Shown piece after piece: positions 36,755 through 46,167 of a stretch of 64,000 nucleotides of DNA (its first letter is position 1; every line of letters begins with the position of its first letter). The notes beneath the pieces were generated by a model. The model was not told where the DNA came from. It was given only the letters and a program-made list of their open reading frames with translations, and did no database searches. Position numbers and translations under genes: made by a program. This DNA comes from Sporosarcina sp. P13 (GTDB taxonomy: Bacteria > Bacillota > Bacilli > Bacillales_A > Planococcaceae). The DNA lies in assembly GCF_002743055.1 (NCBI RefSeq), contig NZ_PDYM01000016.1, forward strand, positions 1 to 64,000. Reading direction: 5' to 3'.

Positions 36755-37590
36755 ATTCATTTCACGACTTAATAATAATAACTCTTCATTTAGTTTTAAC
36801 GTAGTGAATTGAATATCGTAAGACAACTTCGTTGGATCCTCATATAGTAGATTATCAATATGAATCATGCATACGCCAATTTGAGATTGTTTTAAATAAG
36901 AAATTTCTGCATGATTATCAATGGTCTCCAAAGCGTGCTGTATTGCAAGTTTCGTAGTACTAATCCAGTCACAAGGAATTCCCTTTTCCTTTAAAGCATC
37001 CATGATATTGGGATAACAAGTCAGAACAGCATCTATTTTACCTGCTTCCCACAAATGTATATGATGCTCATACAACGTCCAGCAATCTACTGCAGCGTCA
37101 AAGGTTTCCACAAAAACTTGTTGTACGGACGTATTTAATTGGCTTAGAGATGCATCGGCTATATTTGAATTATTAATAATATCTATACTTAAACGCTCGA
37201 TTGGTCTTTTTACCTGATGGGTAACATTGAGTAGTGCTTTATAAAAACCCGTTTCCAGTAAAACAATGGAAAAGAACTTGTCTGAAGCTACTCCTGCTCG
37301 TGTAGCCAAGTCATAGGGAATGGGGCCTGAAAATAAAAAGTAGTCAAATGCGTCATATTGTGATTTTACGATTTCAATGGTTTCGATAGCGGACTCATAA
37401 ATGAAAGAGGTGAATGACAGTCGGGAAGGAAAGTCTTTGATTACGCTCTGGATTCGCTCCACAGAAACAATGGGGCCTATAATTGCTACCTTGAACATCT
37501 AATACCTCCCTTAAATCTTTGTATTAGTATAGCAAAGAAATCAGTTGTAATGATAGATTTAACCAAGTGAAAGCTTATTGTTCTTATTAA

Positions 37591-37628
37591 AAAAACAAGT
37601 GCCTCTTAGCGTTTGCTAAAAGACACTT
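37591..37628 (-). terminator. Terminator of the amidohydrolase-abgT operon
   Basis: On the minus strand AAGTGTCTTTTAGC pairs with GCTAAGAGGCACTT around AAAC, and GTTTTTTTAAT follows. It separates the operon from the split regulator gene. Confidence 0.8.
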
Positions 37629-37635
37629 TATACTA

Positions 37636-39174
37636 TTATTTACTTAAGAAGATAGGAGCATCTGGTCCAACCGGAATACCTAGTAAATACCAAGTGATTA
37701 ACAGGATAATCCAGAAGACTCCGTAGAATACAGAGTAAGGGAATAATCCTGCAATTAACGTTCCTAAACCTGCTTTCTTATCGAACTTCTGAGCAAACGC
37801 CAAGATAAGAACCAAATACGGGAACATAGGCGTAATTGGATTTGTGATAGAGTCACCGATTCGATACATCATTTGTGTAAATGCCGGATGGTAATCTAAG
37901 TACATAAACATCGGTACAAAGACTGGTGCTAAAATTGCCCACTTTGCAGAGGCGCTACCGACTAGTAGATTGATTACAGCGACAAACAAGATGAAAGAAA
38001 CAAATAAAGGAATTCCTTTAAACCCGACTGTGTCTAACAGGTTTGCTCCTTTAATAGAAATAATAGCACCTAAGTTACTAGCATTAAAGTAAGCGAGCAT
38101 CTGTGCTGAAACAAAGACAAGTACAATATAAGGTCCCATCGAGCTCATTGCACGACCAATTTGCTGTGCAAAGTCTTTAGAGCTAGTAATTGTTTTTGCT
38201 CCAAGTCCGTAAAAAATCCCTGGTATCAAGAACATAATCATAACTAATGGAACTACTGCAGCCATAAGTGGTGAACCTTGAATAATAGAACCTGTTTCTG
38301 CATTTCGCAACCATCCGTTTACAGGTATTACACCAATCAACAGAATGGCTACAGCGACAGCTACAGAAATATTAGCCCAACGCAGACCTTTATTCTCGAG
38401 CGGTGTAATCGGTTCATGTTCAAGTATTTGACCTTCAAATACACCATAGCGCGGAATTGTAAATTTATACGTAACCCATGTTCCGACAACAAGGAGGAAA
38501 AATGTTGAGACCGCAATGAAATAATAGTTCATTGCTGGGTTTGCTACAAAAGTAGGATCAACTGTCTGTGCTCCGATTTCTGTAAAGCCAGCAGCTAATG
38601 TATCAGTCATACCTATTAGCACGTTCGCAGAAAATGCACCAAGTGTAGATGCATAAGCAGCTATTAATCCAACGAATGGATGGAAACCAAAAGACATAAG
38701 GATTGTTGCAGCGAGTGGTGGCAAGACGACTTGTGTTGCATCTCCAGCCACGTTACCAATAATACCTATTAATATAATCATAGGAATGATAATCTTTTTT
38801 GGTGTAGAAAGAACAGCTCTACGCATCAAAGTTTTAAAATAACCACTTTCATCGGCTAGACCTACACCTAACATAATAACTAACACAGCACCAAGTGGCG
38901 GGAAGTCACTGAAGTTCTTTACCATACCTGTCAGTAGCTCCAGAATTCCATCTTTAGAAAGGAGATTCTTGGCTACAATTTCTTTTCCGTCAACGGGGCT
39001 AATTGCCGAAACATTAAAAAAGGAAGATACTGCTGAAATAATTAGAATAGCTAAAGCCATCATGGCAAACAAAACGATTGGGTCTGGTAGCTTGTTACCG
39101 GCAATTTCAATTCGATTAAGCATCCGGTCAAAAAATGAATTCTTAGTTTTTACCGCTTCTGGACTTTTTGACAT
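37636..39174 (-). CDS. abgT: AbgT-family transporter
   Basis: A 512-residue membrane protein of the AbgT family (p-aminobenzoyl-glutamate transport). GNKLPDPIVLFAMMALAILI near the N-terminus, GNVAGDATQVVLPPLAATI (140-158) and SASAKWAILAPVFVPMF (about 418-434) are family signatures. Members import p-aminobenzoyl-glutamate or export sulfonamide-like drugs. The amidohydrolase 11 bases upstream could cleave the imported peptide-like amide. AGGTG precedes the ATG. Confidence 0.93.
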   Translation of the reverse strand: MSKSPEAVKTKNSFFDRMLNRIEIAGNKLPDPIVLFAMMALAILIISAVSSFFNVSAISPVDGKEIVAKNLLSKDGILELLTGMVKNFSDFPPLGAVLVIMLGVGLADESGYFKTLMRRAVLSTPKKIIIPMIILIGIIGNVAGDATQVVLPPLAATILMSFGFHPFVGLIAAYASTLGAFSANVLIGMTDTLAAGFTEIGAQTVDPTFVANPAMNYYFIAVSTFFLLVVGTWVTYKFTIPRYGVFEGQILEHEPITPLENKGLRWANISVAVAVAILLIGVIPVNGWLRNAETGSIIQGSPLMAAVVPLVMIMFLIPGIFYGLGAKTITSSKDFAQQIGRAMSSMGPYIVLVFVSAQMLAYFNASNLGAIISIKGANLLDTVGFKGIPLFVSFILFVAVINLLVGSASAKWAILAPVFVPMFMYLDYHPAFTQMMYRIGDSITNPITPMFPYLVLILAFAQKFDKKAGLGTLIAGLFPYSVFYGVFWIILLITWYLLGIPVGPDAPIFLSK

Positions 39175-39185
39175 ATGATCACCTC

Positions 39186-40370
39186 TTAGTATTGGCTCGT
39201 TAAAAATATGGCAGTTGAAACAAAGTAGGAAATGCCTATTTTAAGTGCCTGTTCATTAATTTCAAAACGCGGGTGATGATGGGGATAGAAGACATCATCT
39301 CTTTTCTGCATCGCACCTACCCCGATATAACACCCAGGAACGATATTACTAAATGCAGAGAAATCCTCCCCACCTAGCACTGGTGGTACTTCTTCCACAC
39401 GTTCGTTAGTAAAGAAGTCTGTAAGATGCTGTAACACAGCAGTCGACAAATCGATGTCATTGAAAACTGGATCATATCCGTATTGATAGTCTAGTTCAGC
39501 AGTTGCACCATGAGCCTTTGCTATATTCGTACTAATACTTTCTATACTAGTTTTAATTTTTTCCCTTACATCATTAGATAATGAACGAACTGAACCACCA
39601 ATAATTGCTTGGTCGGGAATCACGTTGTAAGCTTCACCGCTATGGAAACGTGTACAAGAAACTACGCCGCTTTCCAAAGGACTTAGTACTCTAGAAACGA
39701 TTTGTTGGAGATTTGAAACAATTTGTGAGCCAATGGCAAGTGCGTCAATTGCATTCTCTGGTTGTGAAGCGTGGCCAGACTTACCTTTTACTGTAATATC
39801 AAAGACATCGGATGCGGAAGTCATAGGACCTTTTGTAACTTGGATCTCACCTACTGGCAGAGTAGACCATAAATGCATGCCTAGGATACAATCTACACCG
39901 TCGAGCACTCCAGCCTTCACCATTTCCTGAGCACCGCCTGGAGGCAGTTCTTCAGCATGTTGAAATAAAAATACAAATTCGCCGGTAAGTGTTTCCTTCA
40001 TTTCAGAAAGAATCTTTGCAGTACCAAGCAGTATGGATGTATGTCCGTCATGTCCACATGCATGCATCTTACCTTCTACCTGTGATTCAAATTCAACTCC
40101 AGTATCTTCGTGAATAGGAAGAGCATCAATATCAGCGCGCATTGCAATAGTTTTACCTTCGCCAGCTAATCCCTTTAGTCTTCCCATGACACTAGTTTTA
40201 GTAGGTCTAGTTATTTCAATTCCACTAAACTTTTTTAGTTGTTCTTCTATATACTTCGATGTTTCATACTCTTCAAAAGAGAGTTCAGGGTGTTGATGTA
40301 AATGACGTCTCCATTCGATTACCTTCGGGAATACTTCTTCAACTATATTTGGAATCGCTTTCTTTTCCAT
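39186..40370 (-). CDS. M20-family amidohydrolase (AbgA/AbgB or hippurate-hydrolase-like)
   Basis: A 394-residue zinc peptidase of family M20D. Metal ligands are C105 and H107 (HACGHDGH), E140/E141 (HAEELPPGG), H166 (GMHLW) and H369 in the C-terminal HHHP. MRADIDALPI (77-86) is also conserved. It likely removes an acyl or p-aminobenzoyl group from an amino acid. The ATG at 40370 has AAAGGTG at the right spacing; a GTG three codons upstream is also in frame. It is the first gene of the operon with abgT. Confidence 0.9.
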   Translation of the reverse strand: MEKKAIPNIVEEVFPKVIEWRRHLHQHPELSFEEYETSKYIEEQLKKFSGIEITRPTKTSVMGRLKGLAGEGKTIAMRADIDALPIHEDTGVEFESQVEGKMHACGHDGHTSILLGTAKILSEMKETLTGEFVFLFQHAEELPPGGAQEMVKAGVLDGVDCILGMHLWSTLPVGEIQVTKGPMTSASDVFDITVKGKSGHASQPENAIDALAIGSQIVSNLQQIVSRVLSPLESGVVSCTRFHSGEAYNVIPDQAIIGGSVRSLSNDVREKIKTSIESISTNIAKAHGATAELDYQYGYDPVFNDIDLSTAVLQHLTDFFTNERVEEVPPVLGGEDFSAFSNIVPGCYIGVGAMQKRDDVFYPHHHPRFEINEQALKIGISYFVSTAIFLTSQY

Positions 40371-40615
40371 AGTATACACACCTTTGCATTTACGCTTATT
40401 TAACGACTATGTCGCTATATGCTCATTATAATATTTGGGATAGGGAAATATCAATAGCCAAATCTTCACCATTTTTAAAAAAGAGTATATTTTCACCCCT
40501 CAAAATACCTTTATAGTTTAGGCCTTTACTTCTGCTCGATCAAATAGCTCATCATAATATCAAAGGAAAAGTCCACACTATCGTAAATCCACTATGTATA
40601 GGAGATAAAAACGAT

Positions 40616-41644
40616 ATGAATAAACCTTTCATTCCGCAGTTGGTCTATTTTGAACCGGGTGCTTTGGAGTATCCATTAGGGCAAGAGTTGAAAAATACGT
40701 TTGAAGGAATGGGTATTGAAATCCGCTATACAACTTCACATAATCAAGTGCGGAATTTACCCGGTGATACGGATGCTCAGAAATACCGTATAGCAAAGTC
40801 GACGCTAGTCGTAGGTATACGCAAAACCTTGAAGTTTGATACGTCGAAACCATCCGCTGAATATGCTATACCATTAGCAACTGGTTGCATGGGGCATTGT
40901 CATTATTGTTATTTACAAACGACAATGGGAACTAAACCATATATACGGACGTATGTAAATGTAGAAGAGATATTACAAGCTGCCGATCAGTATATAGAAG
41001 AGCGGGCACCAGAAATTACGCGTTTTGAAGCTGCTTGTACATCGGATATTGTAGGGATTGACCATTTGACTCATTCGTTGAAACGAGCGATTGAGCATAT
41101 AGGTCAAACAGAGCTAGGGCGTTTGCGATTCGTTACGAAGTTCCATTTCGTCGACCATTTGTTAGATGCTAAGCATAACGGCAACACCCGATTTCGGTTT
41201 AGCGTAAATGCAGATTACGTTATTAAGAACTTTGAACCAGGAACTTCACCACTAGATAAACGAATAGAAGCGGCTGGAAAAGTGGCAACGGCAGGATATC
41301 CACTTGGTTTTATCGTTGCTCCCATCTACTTATACGATGGGTGGGAAGACGGCTATCGTCATTTATTTGAACGTCTTGACGCCGAGTTACCAGAAGATGC
41401 ACGGAATGATATAACATTCGAGTTAATTCAGCATCGTTTTACAAAGCCTGCGAAGAAAGTAATTGAAAAAAATTACCCTAAGACTAAACTGGAATTGGAT
41501 GAAGAAAAACGTAGATATAAATGGGGTAAGTATGGAATCGGAAAATATATTTATCCGAAAGATGAAGAAGATCAAATTAAAGAAAAGCTGTACCATTATA
41601 TAGATGAGTTCTTCCCAAATGCAAAGTTAGAGTACTTCACATAA
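40616..41644 (+). CDS. splB: Spore photoproduct lyase
   Basis: A 342-residue radical-SAM enzyme that reverses the thymine dimer of UV-irradiated spore DNA during germination. The cluster-binding cysteines are C91, C95 and C98 (GCMGHCHYCYLQ), and C141 (EAACTSDIVG) is the conserved hydrogen donor; length and numbering equal those of Bacillus subtilis SplB. AGGAGA lies upstream of the ATG. The usual partner splA is not seen beside it. Its presence is direct evidence for an endospore former. Confidence 0.97.
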   Translation: MNKPFIPQLVYFEPGALEYPLGQELKNTFEGMGIEIRYTTSHNQVRNLPGDTDAQKYRIAKSTLVVGIRKTLKFDTSKPSAEYAIPLATGCMGHCHYCYLQTTMGTKPYIRTYVNVEEILQAADQYIEERAPEITRFEAACTSDIVGIDHLTHSLKRAIEHIGQTELGRLRFVTKFHFVDHLLDAKHNGNTRFRFSVNADYVIKNFEPGTSPLDKRIEAAGKVATAGYPLGFIVAPIYLYDGWEDGYRHLFERLDAELPEDARNDITFELIQHRFTKPAKKVIEKNYPKTKLELDEEKRRYKWGKYGIGKYIYPKDEEDQIKEKLYHYIDEFFPNAKLEYFT

Positions 41645-41757
41645 AGATGATTTTTGGATAGAAAAAAGACTCGTAGCTTTTATAACATAAGCAACAAGCC
41701 TTCATTTTAAGTTCACTGAAGATTGTGATATAGTGTTGGGTAAAGGAGTTGGTAGTA

Positions 41758-41985
41758 TTGAGTAAATGTACAATTGATCATACGCAAAACGATGTGGTGC
41801 AAAAGTTGATAGAACAGCAAGCATTTTTACCAGGGGAATTAGTGGAGCGTGGTGAATTGTTTTTGAGTAAGCCAAAGGCCCAGGAGACATTGAATGAAGT
41901 ATTTCATCTATTAAAGAAATATGATTTGGCTGCGGAAGAAGAAAGAATGAAGCGAAATCAGACGATGGAGCAGTTATTTAGATAA
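41758..41985 (+). CDS. Small hypothetical protein, 75 residues
   Basis: A helical, charged cytoplasmic protein without membrane segments. It contains FLPGELVERGELFLSKPKAQE in the first half, then a predicted coiled or helical tail (LLKKYDLAAEEERMKRNQ). The start is a TTG at 41758 with AAAGGAG about 9 bases upstream. It lies 113 bases after splB in the same direction. I do not recognise the family; the reading frame and ribosome binding site make it a likely real gene. Confidence 0.65.
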   Translation: MSKCTIDHTQNDVVQKLIEQQAFLPGELVERGELFLSKPKAQETLNEVFHLLKKYDLAAEEERMKRNQTMEQLFR

Positions 41986-42013
41986 GTAAGATTTACTTAC
42001 TATATATGTTTAT

Positions 42014-42169
42014 TCACTGGACATCGTTAGCTAAAAGGGAGATCGCTAATTCAAGCAACTGAATATCTTTCAAGATGAAAGTTTTTATGTCGGCGGGCGC
42101 AATGTCATATTCGTTGACTAGAAGTTCGAGCTCGCGATTGAAGAGTAGATATTCAGTAAAGTTAGTCAT
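42014..42169 (-). CDS. Small hypothetical protein, 51 residues
   Basis: A two-helix, acidic protein: MTNFTEYLLFNRELELLVNE, then DIAPADIKTFILKDIQLLELAISLL. GGAGG 8 bases before the ATG at 42169 strongly supports it; the in-frame extension to 42244 has no such site. It follows the patatin gene on the same strand with 75 bases between, so it may be the second gene of that unit. Family not recognised. Confidence 0.65.
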   Translation of the reverse strand: MTNFTEYLLFNRELELLVNEYDIAPADIKTFILKDIQLLELAISLLANDVQ

Positions 42170-42244
42170 AATTGCAATCCTCCTCACTAGTAATTTTACC
42201 CGCCAAAACATGGATTTAAACTGCGTACAATTCAAATATTTCAT

Positions 42245-43162
42245 TTAGATGACATTTTGGCGGCCAACTAGTTTGGGTTGCGTTGGCGACCAGGTTAGCA
42301 GGAATTCCTTGGTACGACTGCGACCGATTGCTAGGAGTTCTTCCATTTGTTCTTTGTCCATATCAAATTGCGTTGCGCTATAATCTTCTACAGGGATGAA
42401 GATTATATTCTTTTCGTGTGTACGTGAAATGTATTTTTCGTCATGTGCATTTTTCATCGTGGAAAATAAAGCTTCGAATAATTGTAATGCATTATGAATG
42501 GAGCGCCCTGGTACTTCTTCTTGACTGCGACTTAGCTTGAGTCCGATTAAAGGATACTTTTTTGTTTGTGGTGAATCATCGAAAATCCACATCGGAAAAT
42601 TGCTGAGTACACCGCCATCCACAACAATGGTTCCTTTTGGCGCTTCCAATCGTACAGGTTCAAAAAAGTAGGGAATGCCGCAGCTCATGCGCAATGCTTT
42701 CGCGATAGAAAATTTATCTGGATCATAGCCGTAGTTCTCAAGATCATCAGGTAACACCATCATTTTACCATTCGTTAAATCGGAGGCGACTAATTTTAAA
42801 GAACCCTTTGGTAGGTCGCCAAACGCATAACAGCCTTTACGCGCGAGTTTATCAAAAAACCAATCCTCAAGCGCTTCTCCTTTATATAACCCCATTCTCC
42901 AATAAAGACTGACCCATTTCATGAATGGAAACGGCAGTAATGTCTTGCGTGGATCAAGCAGCAACTCGAAATCCTCTTCAGCTAACATGATTTCAATTTC
43001 ATCCGCGCTATAGCCGGCAGCTAAGAAGCATGCTACTATTGCACCTGCGCTCGTTCCGGCAACATTTTCAAAATGATAGCCTTGCTTTTCCAATTCCTGA
43101 ACAGCACCCACTAATGCAAATCCCTTTAATCCGCCGCCTGAAAAAACACCATTAATTTTCAT
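42245..43162 (-). CDS. Patatin-like phospholipase
   Basis: A 305-residue lipid acyl hydrolase of the patatin family. The oxyanion motif FSGGGLKGFA (7-16), nucleophile S38 in GTSAG and partner D182 in VVDGGVLSN form the Ser-Asp dyad. It probably hydrolyses membrane phospholipids or other acyl esters in the cytoplasm. No signal peptide is present. The gene is divergent from the DUF378 gene. Confidence 0.92.
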   Translation of the reverse strand: MKINGVFSGGGLKGFALVGAVQELEKQGYHFENVAGTSAGAIVACFLAAGYSADEIEIMLAEEDFELLLDPRKTLLPFPFMKWVSLYWRMGLYKGEALEDWFFDKLARKGCYAFGDLPKGSLKLVASDLTNGKMMVLPDDLENYGYDPDKFSIAKALRMSCGIPYFFEPVRLEAPKGTIVVDGGVLSNFPMWIFDDSPQTKKYPLIGLKLSRSQEEVPGRSIHNALQLFEALFSTMKNAHDEKYISRTHEKNIIFIPVEDYSATQFDMDKEQMEELLAIGRSRTKEFLLTWSPTQPKLVGRQNVI

Positions 43163-43339
43163 ACAATCCCTACTTTCATTTGTAGTGGTCTTCTAATTTA
43201 GAGTTTAACTAGCTAAATTAGAACTACCTCTAAACAATTGCATAAGAAAAATGAATGAAAAGAATCTTTTGGTGAACTATAATAGAGAATCTATACATAG
43301 CTTTCATGGATTCAATGACCTATAAAGGAGGTGTGTTCA

Positions 43340-43687
43340 TTGAGTGGTTTTATGAGGTTTGCATTGGCGTTAGTCATTATCGGGGCATTAAATTGGGGGT
43401 TAATCGGATTTTTTAACTTTGATATAGTGGCAACTGCATTCGGAGGACAAAATACAATCCTCGCAAAGATTGTCTATGCTGTTGTTGGGCTGAGTGGATT
43501 GGCGACAATTGCTCTTTTATTCAAAACAAATGAAGAAATTGTCACTGATGTCGAAAGGGAAGAGGAACCTAACGATCGTTTTGACCGGATTCGAAATGTG
43601 AATTACAATACGGAGTTCGGTGAAGAACTAGATTTTAAGAAAAAGCGTAAAGAAGTAAAAGAACCAACTAAAGAGGACGAGTTGTAA
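43340..43687 (+). CDS. DUF378 small membrane protein
   Basis: A 115-residue protein with two membrane segments (about 5-26 and 44-64) holding the DUF378 motif ALVIIGALNWGLIGFFNFD. A charged cytoplasmic tail of about 50 residues (VEREEEPNDRF to KEDEL) follows, longer than in many relatives. The TTG at 43340 was chosen because AAAGGAGG stands 8 bases before it. Function unknown. It shares a bidirectional terminator with pgeF. Confidence 0.85.
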   Translation: MSGFMRFALALVIIGALNWGLIGFFNFDIVATAFGGQNTILAKIVYAVVGLSGLATIALLFKTNEEIVTDVEREEEPNDRFDRIRNVNYNTEFGEELDFKKKRKEVKEPTKEDEL

Positions 43688-43690
43688 TAG

Positions 43691-43737
43691 AAAAGGTAGG
43701 CAGGAATGTATTTCGGTATATTCCTGTCTACCTTTTT
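43691..43737. terminator. Bidirectional terminator between DUF378 gene and pgeF
   Basis: AAAAGGTAGGCAGGAAT pairs with ATTCCTGTCTACCTTTT around a short loop; T-runs stand on both sides. It overlaps the last codon of pgeF. Confidence 0.88.
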
Positions 43738-44491
43738 ATGCCTTCCTTTTGATAAAGCTAACATGACGACCGGATTGTTTGTCCTCTCGATAAGAAAAAC
43801 CATCTGGACTTTGGAACGTGCATGTACGGTCAATTGTAATGTTTGTAGCGGGAATCCCAGCTAATTCACATTGTCGTTTTACTGTTAGTTGATTGTCGAT
43901 ATGATATTTGTTAGTTTCTTCATTGTAGCGGATGAATTCTTCTGCATAACCGAGAGTATGAAACCTTTTATAGACATCATCATCGACTTCAAACTTTTCT
44001 TGACTGAGGGCTGCTCCAATTTGCACGTGCATATGGCTCAAGTCACAGCTTTCAACTTCTTGTAGGTGGCGTAACAGTTTCGGCGTGATTTCTTTCACAG
44101 TTCCTTGCCACCCTGAATGAATAACGCCAATGACATTGTCAGTGTGAAAAATTACGGGTACACAATCCGCAGTCATACTGCATAGCACAATATTCGTTTC
44201 GAACGTATAAAGTGCATCTGTATCAGCAATTGCAGAAACTTGTTCTAACATACCTTTGCCGCGGTCTAACTCCGTCACGCGGTGAAAGTTCGCACTATGT
44301 GTTTGATTAGCAAATACAAAATCAACGGGCGTACTTTGCAGGAAACTGGCCAATAGTTTTCGGTTGCCGATTACTTGCTCGGCAGAAGTACATGCGTGAA
44401 GTGCCATATTATAGCACTCAGGCTCACTGCAATCCTTCATTGTCATACCTGAAAGGATTTGGTCATGGTCTTGATAGATAATTGTTTTCAT
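43736..44491 (-). CDS. pgeF: Peptidoglycan editing factor PgeF (YfiH/YlmD family)
   Basis: A 251-residue member of the former multicopper-oxidase/laccase-like family, now linked to removal of misincorporated residues from peptidoglycan precursors. Metal-site residues are visible: H65 (NQTHSANF), C110 (MTADCVPV) and H125 (VIHSGWQGT). Its start overlaps the upstream amidohydrolase gene by 4 bases. In Bacillus the ylmD copy lies in the ylm cluster near ftsZ; here the gene is elsewhere, so it may be a second copy. Confidence 0.88.
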   Translation of the reverse strand: MKTIIYQDHDQILSGMTMKDCSEPECYNMALHACTSAEQVIGNRKLLASFLQSTPVDFVFANQTHSANFHRVTELDRGKGMLEQVSAIADTDALYTFETNIVLCSMTADCVPVIFHTDNVIGVIHSGWQGTVKEITPKLLRHLQEVESCDLSHMHVQIGAALSQEKFEVDDDVYKRFHTLGYAEEFIRYNEETNKYHIDNQLTVKRQCELAGIPATNITIDRTCTFQSPDGFSYREDKQSGRHVSFIKRKA

Positions 44492-45615
44492 AGTTCTTGA
44501 TCCGCGTTTAGTAACATTTGAGTGAGAATTTGAGCACCGTATACTAACGCTTCTGTATTGAACGACATTTGCGGATGATGCAGTCCTGGCTTCAAATTAC
44601 AGCCTAGACCAATCATCGTTGCAGGAATGTCAGGCGTTTTCCACGTGTAGAAATGGAAGTCTTCCGCACCTTGTGAAATACAAGGACCATCGATATTTTC
44701 TTCTCCTAATACAGAACCAATGGCTTGCTCTGCCAATTGGACTGCTACTTTGCTTTCCGTGGCGGCAGGGGAATAGCCTTCCTCTTCATACGTTATTTTT
44801 GTCTCTGTCAATTCAGCAATATTCTCGATAATGTGACGAGCCTTTTCAAGTAGCGCATCCATTGTTTCATTTGATTCTGCACGAACATCCAATGTAAAAC
44901 GCGCACTCTCTGGAATTGAATTACTCGTTTCACCCCCGTGGAGCTCAGTGATTTTAATAGAGAACTTTTTATTGCCTGTCAGACGGATTTGCCGTAATGC
45001 TTGAATAAGGAAACTAGCTGCTTCAATTGGATTATTACCTTCTTCAGGTCGAGCTGCATGTGCTGGCGTTCCAATAATTGAGCCAACAATCGTGGCGGAT
45101 GAACCGTGTAAAATAACGGGTGTAGCTTTACCAAACGGAACTTCCATATGCGGTCGAACATGAATGCCACCTAAAAATATCACGTTTTCTAAGACGCCTT
45201 CCTCCATCATTTGCAATGCACCTTCTGCTACTTCTTCGGCTGGTTGAAAAACGAATCTCATCGTATGTCGTGGACTAGACTCACTTAGTGCTAATGCCGT
45301 GTACAGTGCCATCGTACTGTGTGCATCGTGTCCGCATGAATGGTTCGCTTTCACTACACCATCTATTTCTTGTACCAATGCATCCATATCGGCACGTAGC
45401 GCAATGACGCCTTCTTTTTCGCCAGGTATTTCAGCAATGAATCCATAATGATTGGTATACGCAGTGACTTGTAAACCAGCCGCAGCTAATTTTTCTTGTA
45501 AATAGCGGGAGGTCTGCTGTTCTTCCCGACTAGGTTCTGCGATAGCGTGTAATTCTGAATAAGTTTGAAGAATTTGTTGTTTATGTTCTTTGATGTATTC
45601 TATTGGATTATTCAT
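44488..45615 (-). CDS. M20-family amidohydrolase, AmhX-like
   Basis: A 375-residue M20 peptidase resembling AmhX of Bacillus subtilis. ALRADMDALVQE (72-83), NHSCGHDAHSTM (91-102, metal ligands C94 and H96) and FQPAEEVAEGA (122-132, metal and catalytic E126/E127) are present. It probably hydrolyses N-acyl amino acids or peptides. GGAGG precedes the ATG. It forms a two-gene operon with pgeF through a 4-base overlap, which suggests a link to cell-wall amino acid recycling; that link is an inference. Confidence 0.87.
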   Translation of the reverse strand: MNNPIEYIKEHKQQILQTYSELHAIAEPSREEQQTSRYLQEKLAAAGLQVTAYTNHYGFIAEIPGEKEGVIALRADMDALVQEIDGVVKANHSCGHDAHSTMALYTALALSESSPRHTMRFVFQPAEEVAEGALQMMEEGVLENVIFLGGIHVRPHMEVPFGKATPVILHGSSATIVGSIIGTPAHAARPEEGNNPIEAASFLIQALRQIRLTGNKKFSIKITELHGGETSNSIPESARFTLDVRAESNETMDALLEKARHIIENIAELTETKITYEEEGYSPAATESKVAVQLAEQAIGSVLGEENIDGPCISQGAEDFHFYTWKTPDIPATMIGLGCNLKPGLHHPQMSFNTEALVYGAQILTQMLLNADQEL

Positions 45616-46098
45616 TCGAAAAACCTCCGCTTATATGTAAGTATTCTTTCATAAAGTAAACCACATGGAGTAGAAAACATCAAAATTAATAATAAATGGA
45701 TTCTGAATAAATTGGTCCTTTTGAACACATACTCGAGAATAGTATTGTACCCTCTAAGATCGAATTTTTAAGGGAGATATATTTTGAGAAGATTTGTTTA
45801 TGCGATGGGCGTACAATGGCTTTGATTTGCTGACTAACAGTGGGTTATCCGTAATTGGGGAATTGTTACATTTTGTAAAGTGTAAATGTTCAGTGACGAT
45901 ATGGAAGGTTTGTAAGTGGTAAAAATCCACTAAACGGCAACGGGGTCAGATGCTAGCGTCGTTCCTGGTGACAAATTATTCGATAAATATAAAAGTTTAT
46001 ATTTTTAACTAGCAAAGTATAAGATGAAGTATGCCATTATATCAACGTTTTTCATGTGTTAGTATTCTATTAAAATAAAATAAAATTGACTAATCCAT
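45616..46098. other. Gene-less stretch with a GC-richer structured patch
   Basis: No gene is seen. The patch 45915-45972 (AGTGG/CCACT hairpin, then ACGGGGTCAGATGC and GTCGTTCCTGGTGAC) is richer in GC than the surrounding AT-rich DNA and may be a repeat remnant or structured element. The rest is AT-rich. Confidence 0.35.
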
Positions 46099-46127
46099 TT
46101 GATTTCTTATTTTATTTCAAGTATAGT
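46099..46127 (+). promoter_or_regulatory. Promoter of the BCCT transporter gene
   Basis: TTGATT (46099-46104) and TATAGT (46122-46127) are exactly 17 bases apart, 40 bases before the start codon. Confidence 0.65.
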
Positions 46128-46167
46128 GTAACCTTGCTTGTGTAATCTACGTAAATAAGGGGGAAAT

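Larger units (their letters stand above)
33830..37498 (-). pseudogene. Transcriptional regulator gene split by IS66
   Basis: The N-terminal part (37498 down to 36743) and C-terminal part (34396 down to 33830) lie on either side of the IS66 element. Removing the element and one copy of the 8-base target duplication joins them in frame (MNGS then FINFREGQYM) to a 432-codon gene. The N-terminal 240 residues look like a sensory region; the middle (about 251-335; ITSGIGFGDSALKAEMHARKA) resembles the GGDEF-like domain of PucR/CdaR-type regulators; the C-terminus (about 365-432) is a winged helix. It sits just downstream of the AbgT/amidohydrolase operon and probably controlled it. The insertion stops translation after residue 251. 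Confidence 0.85.
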
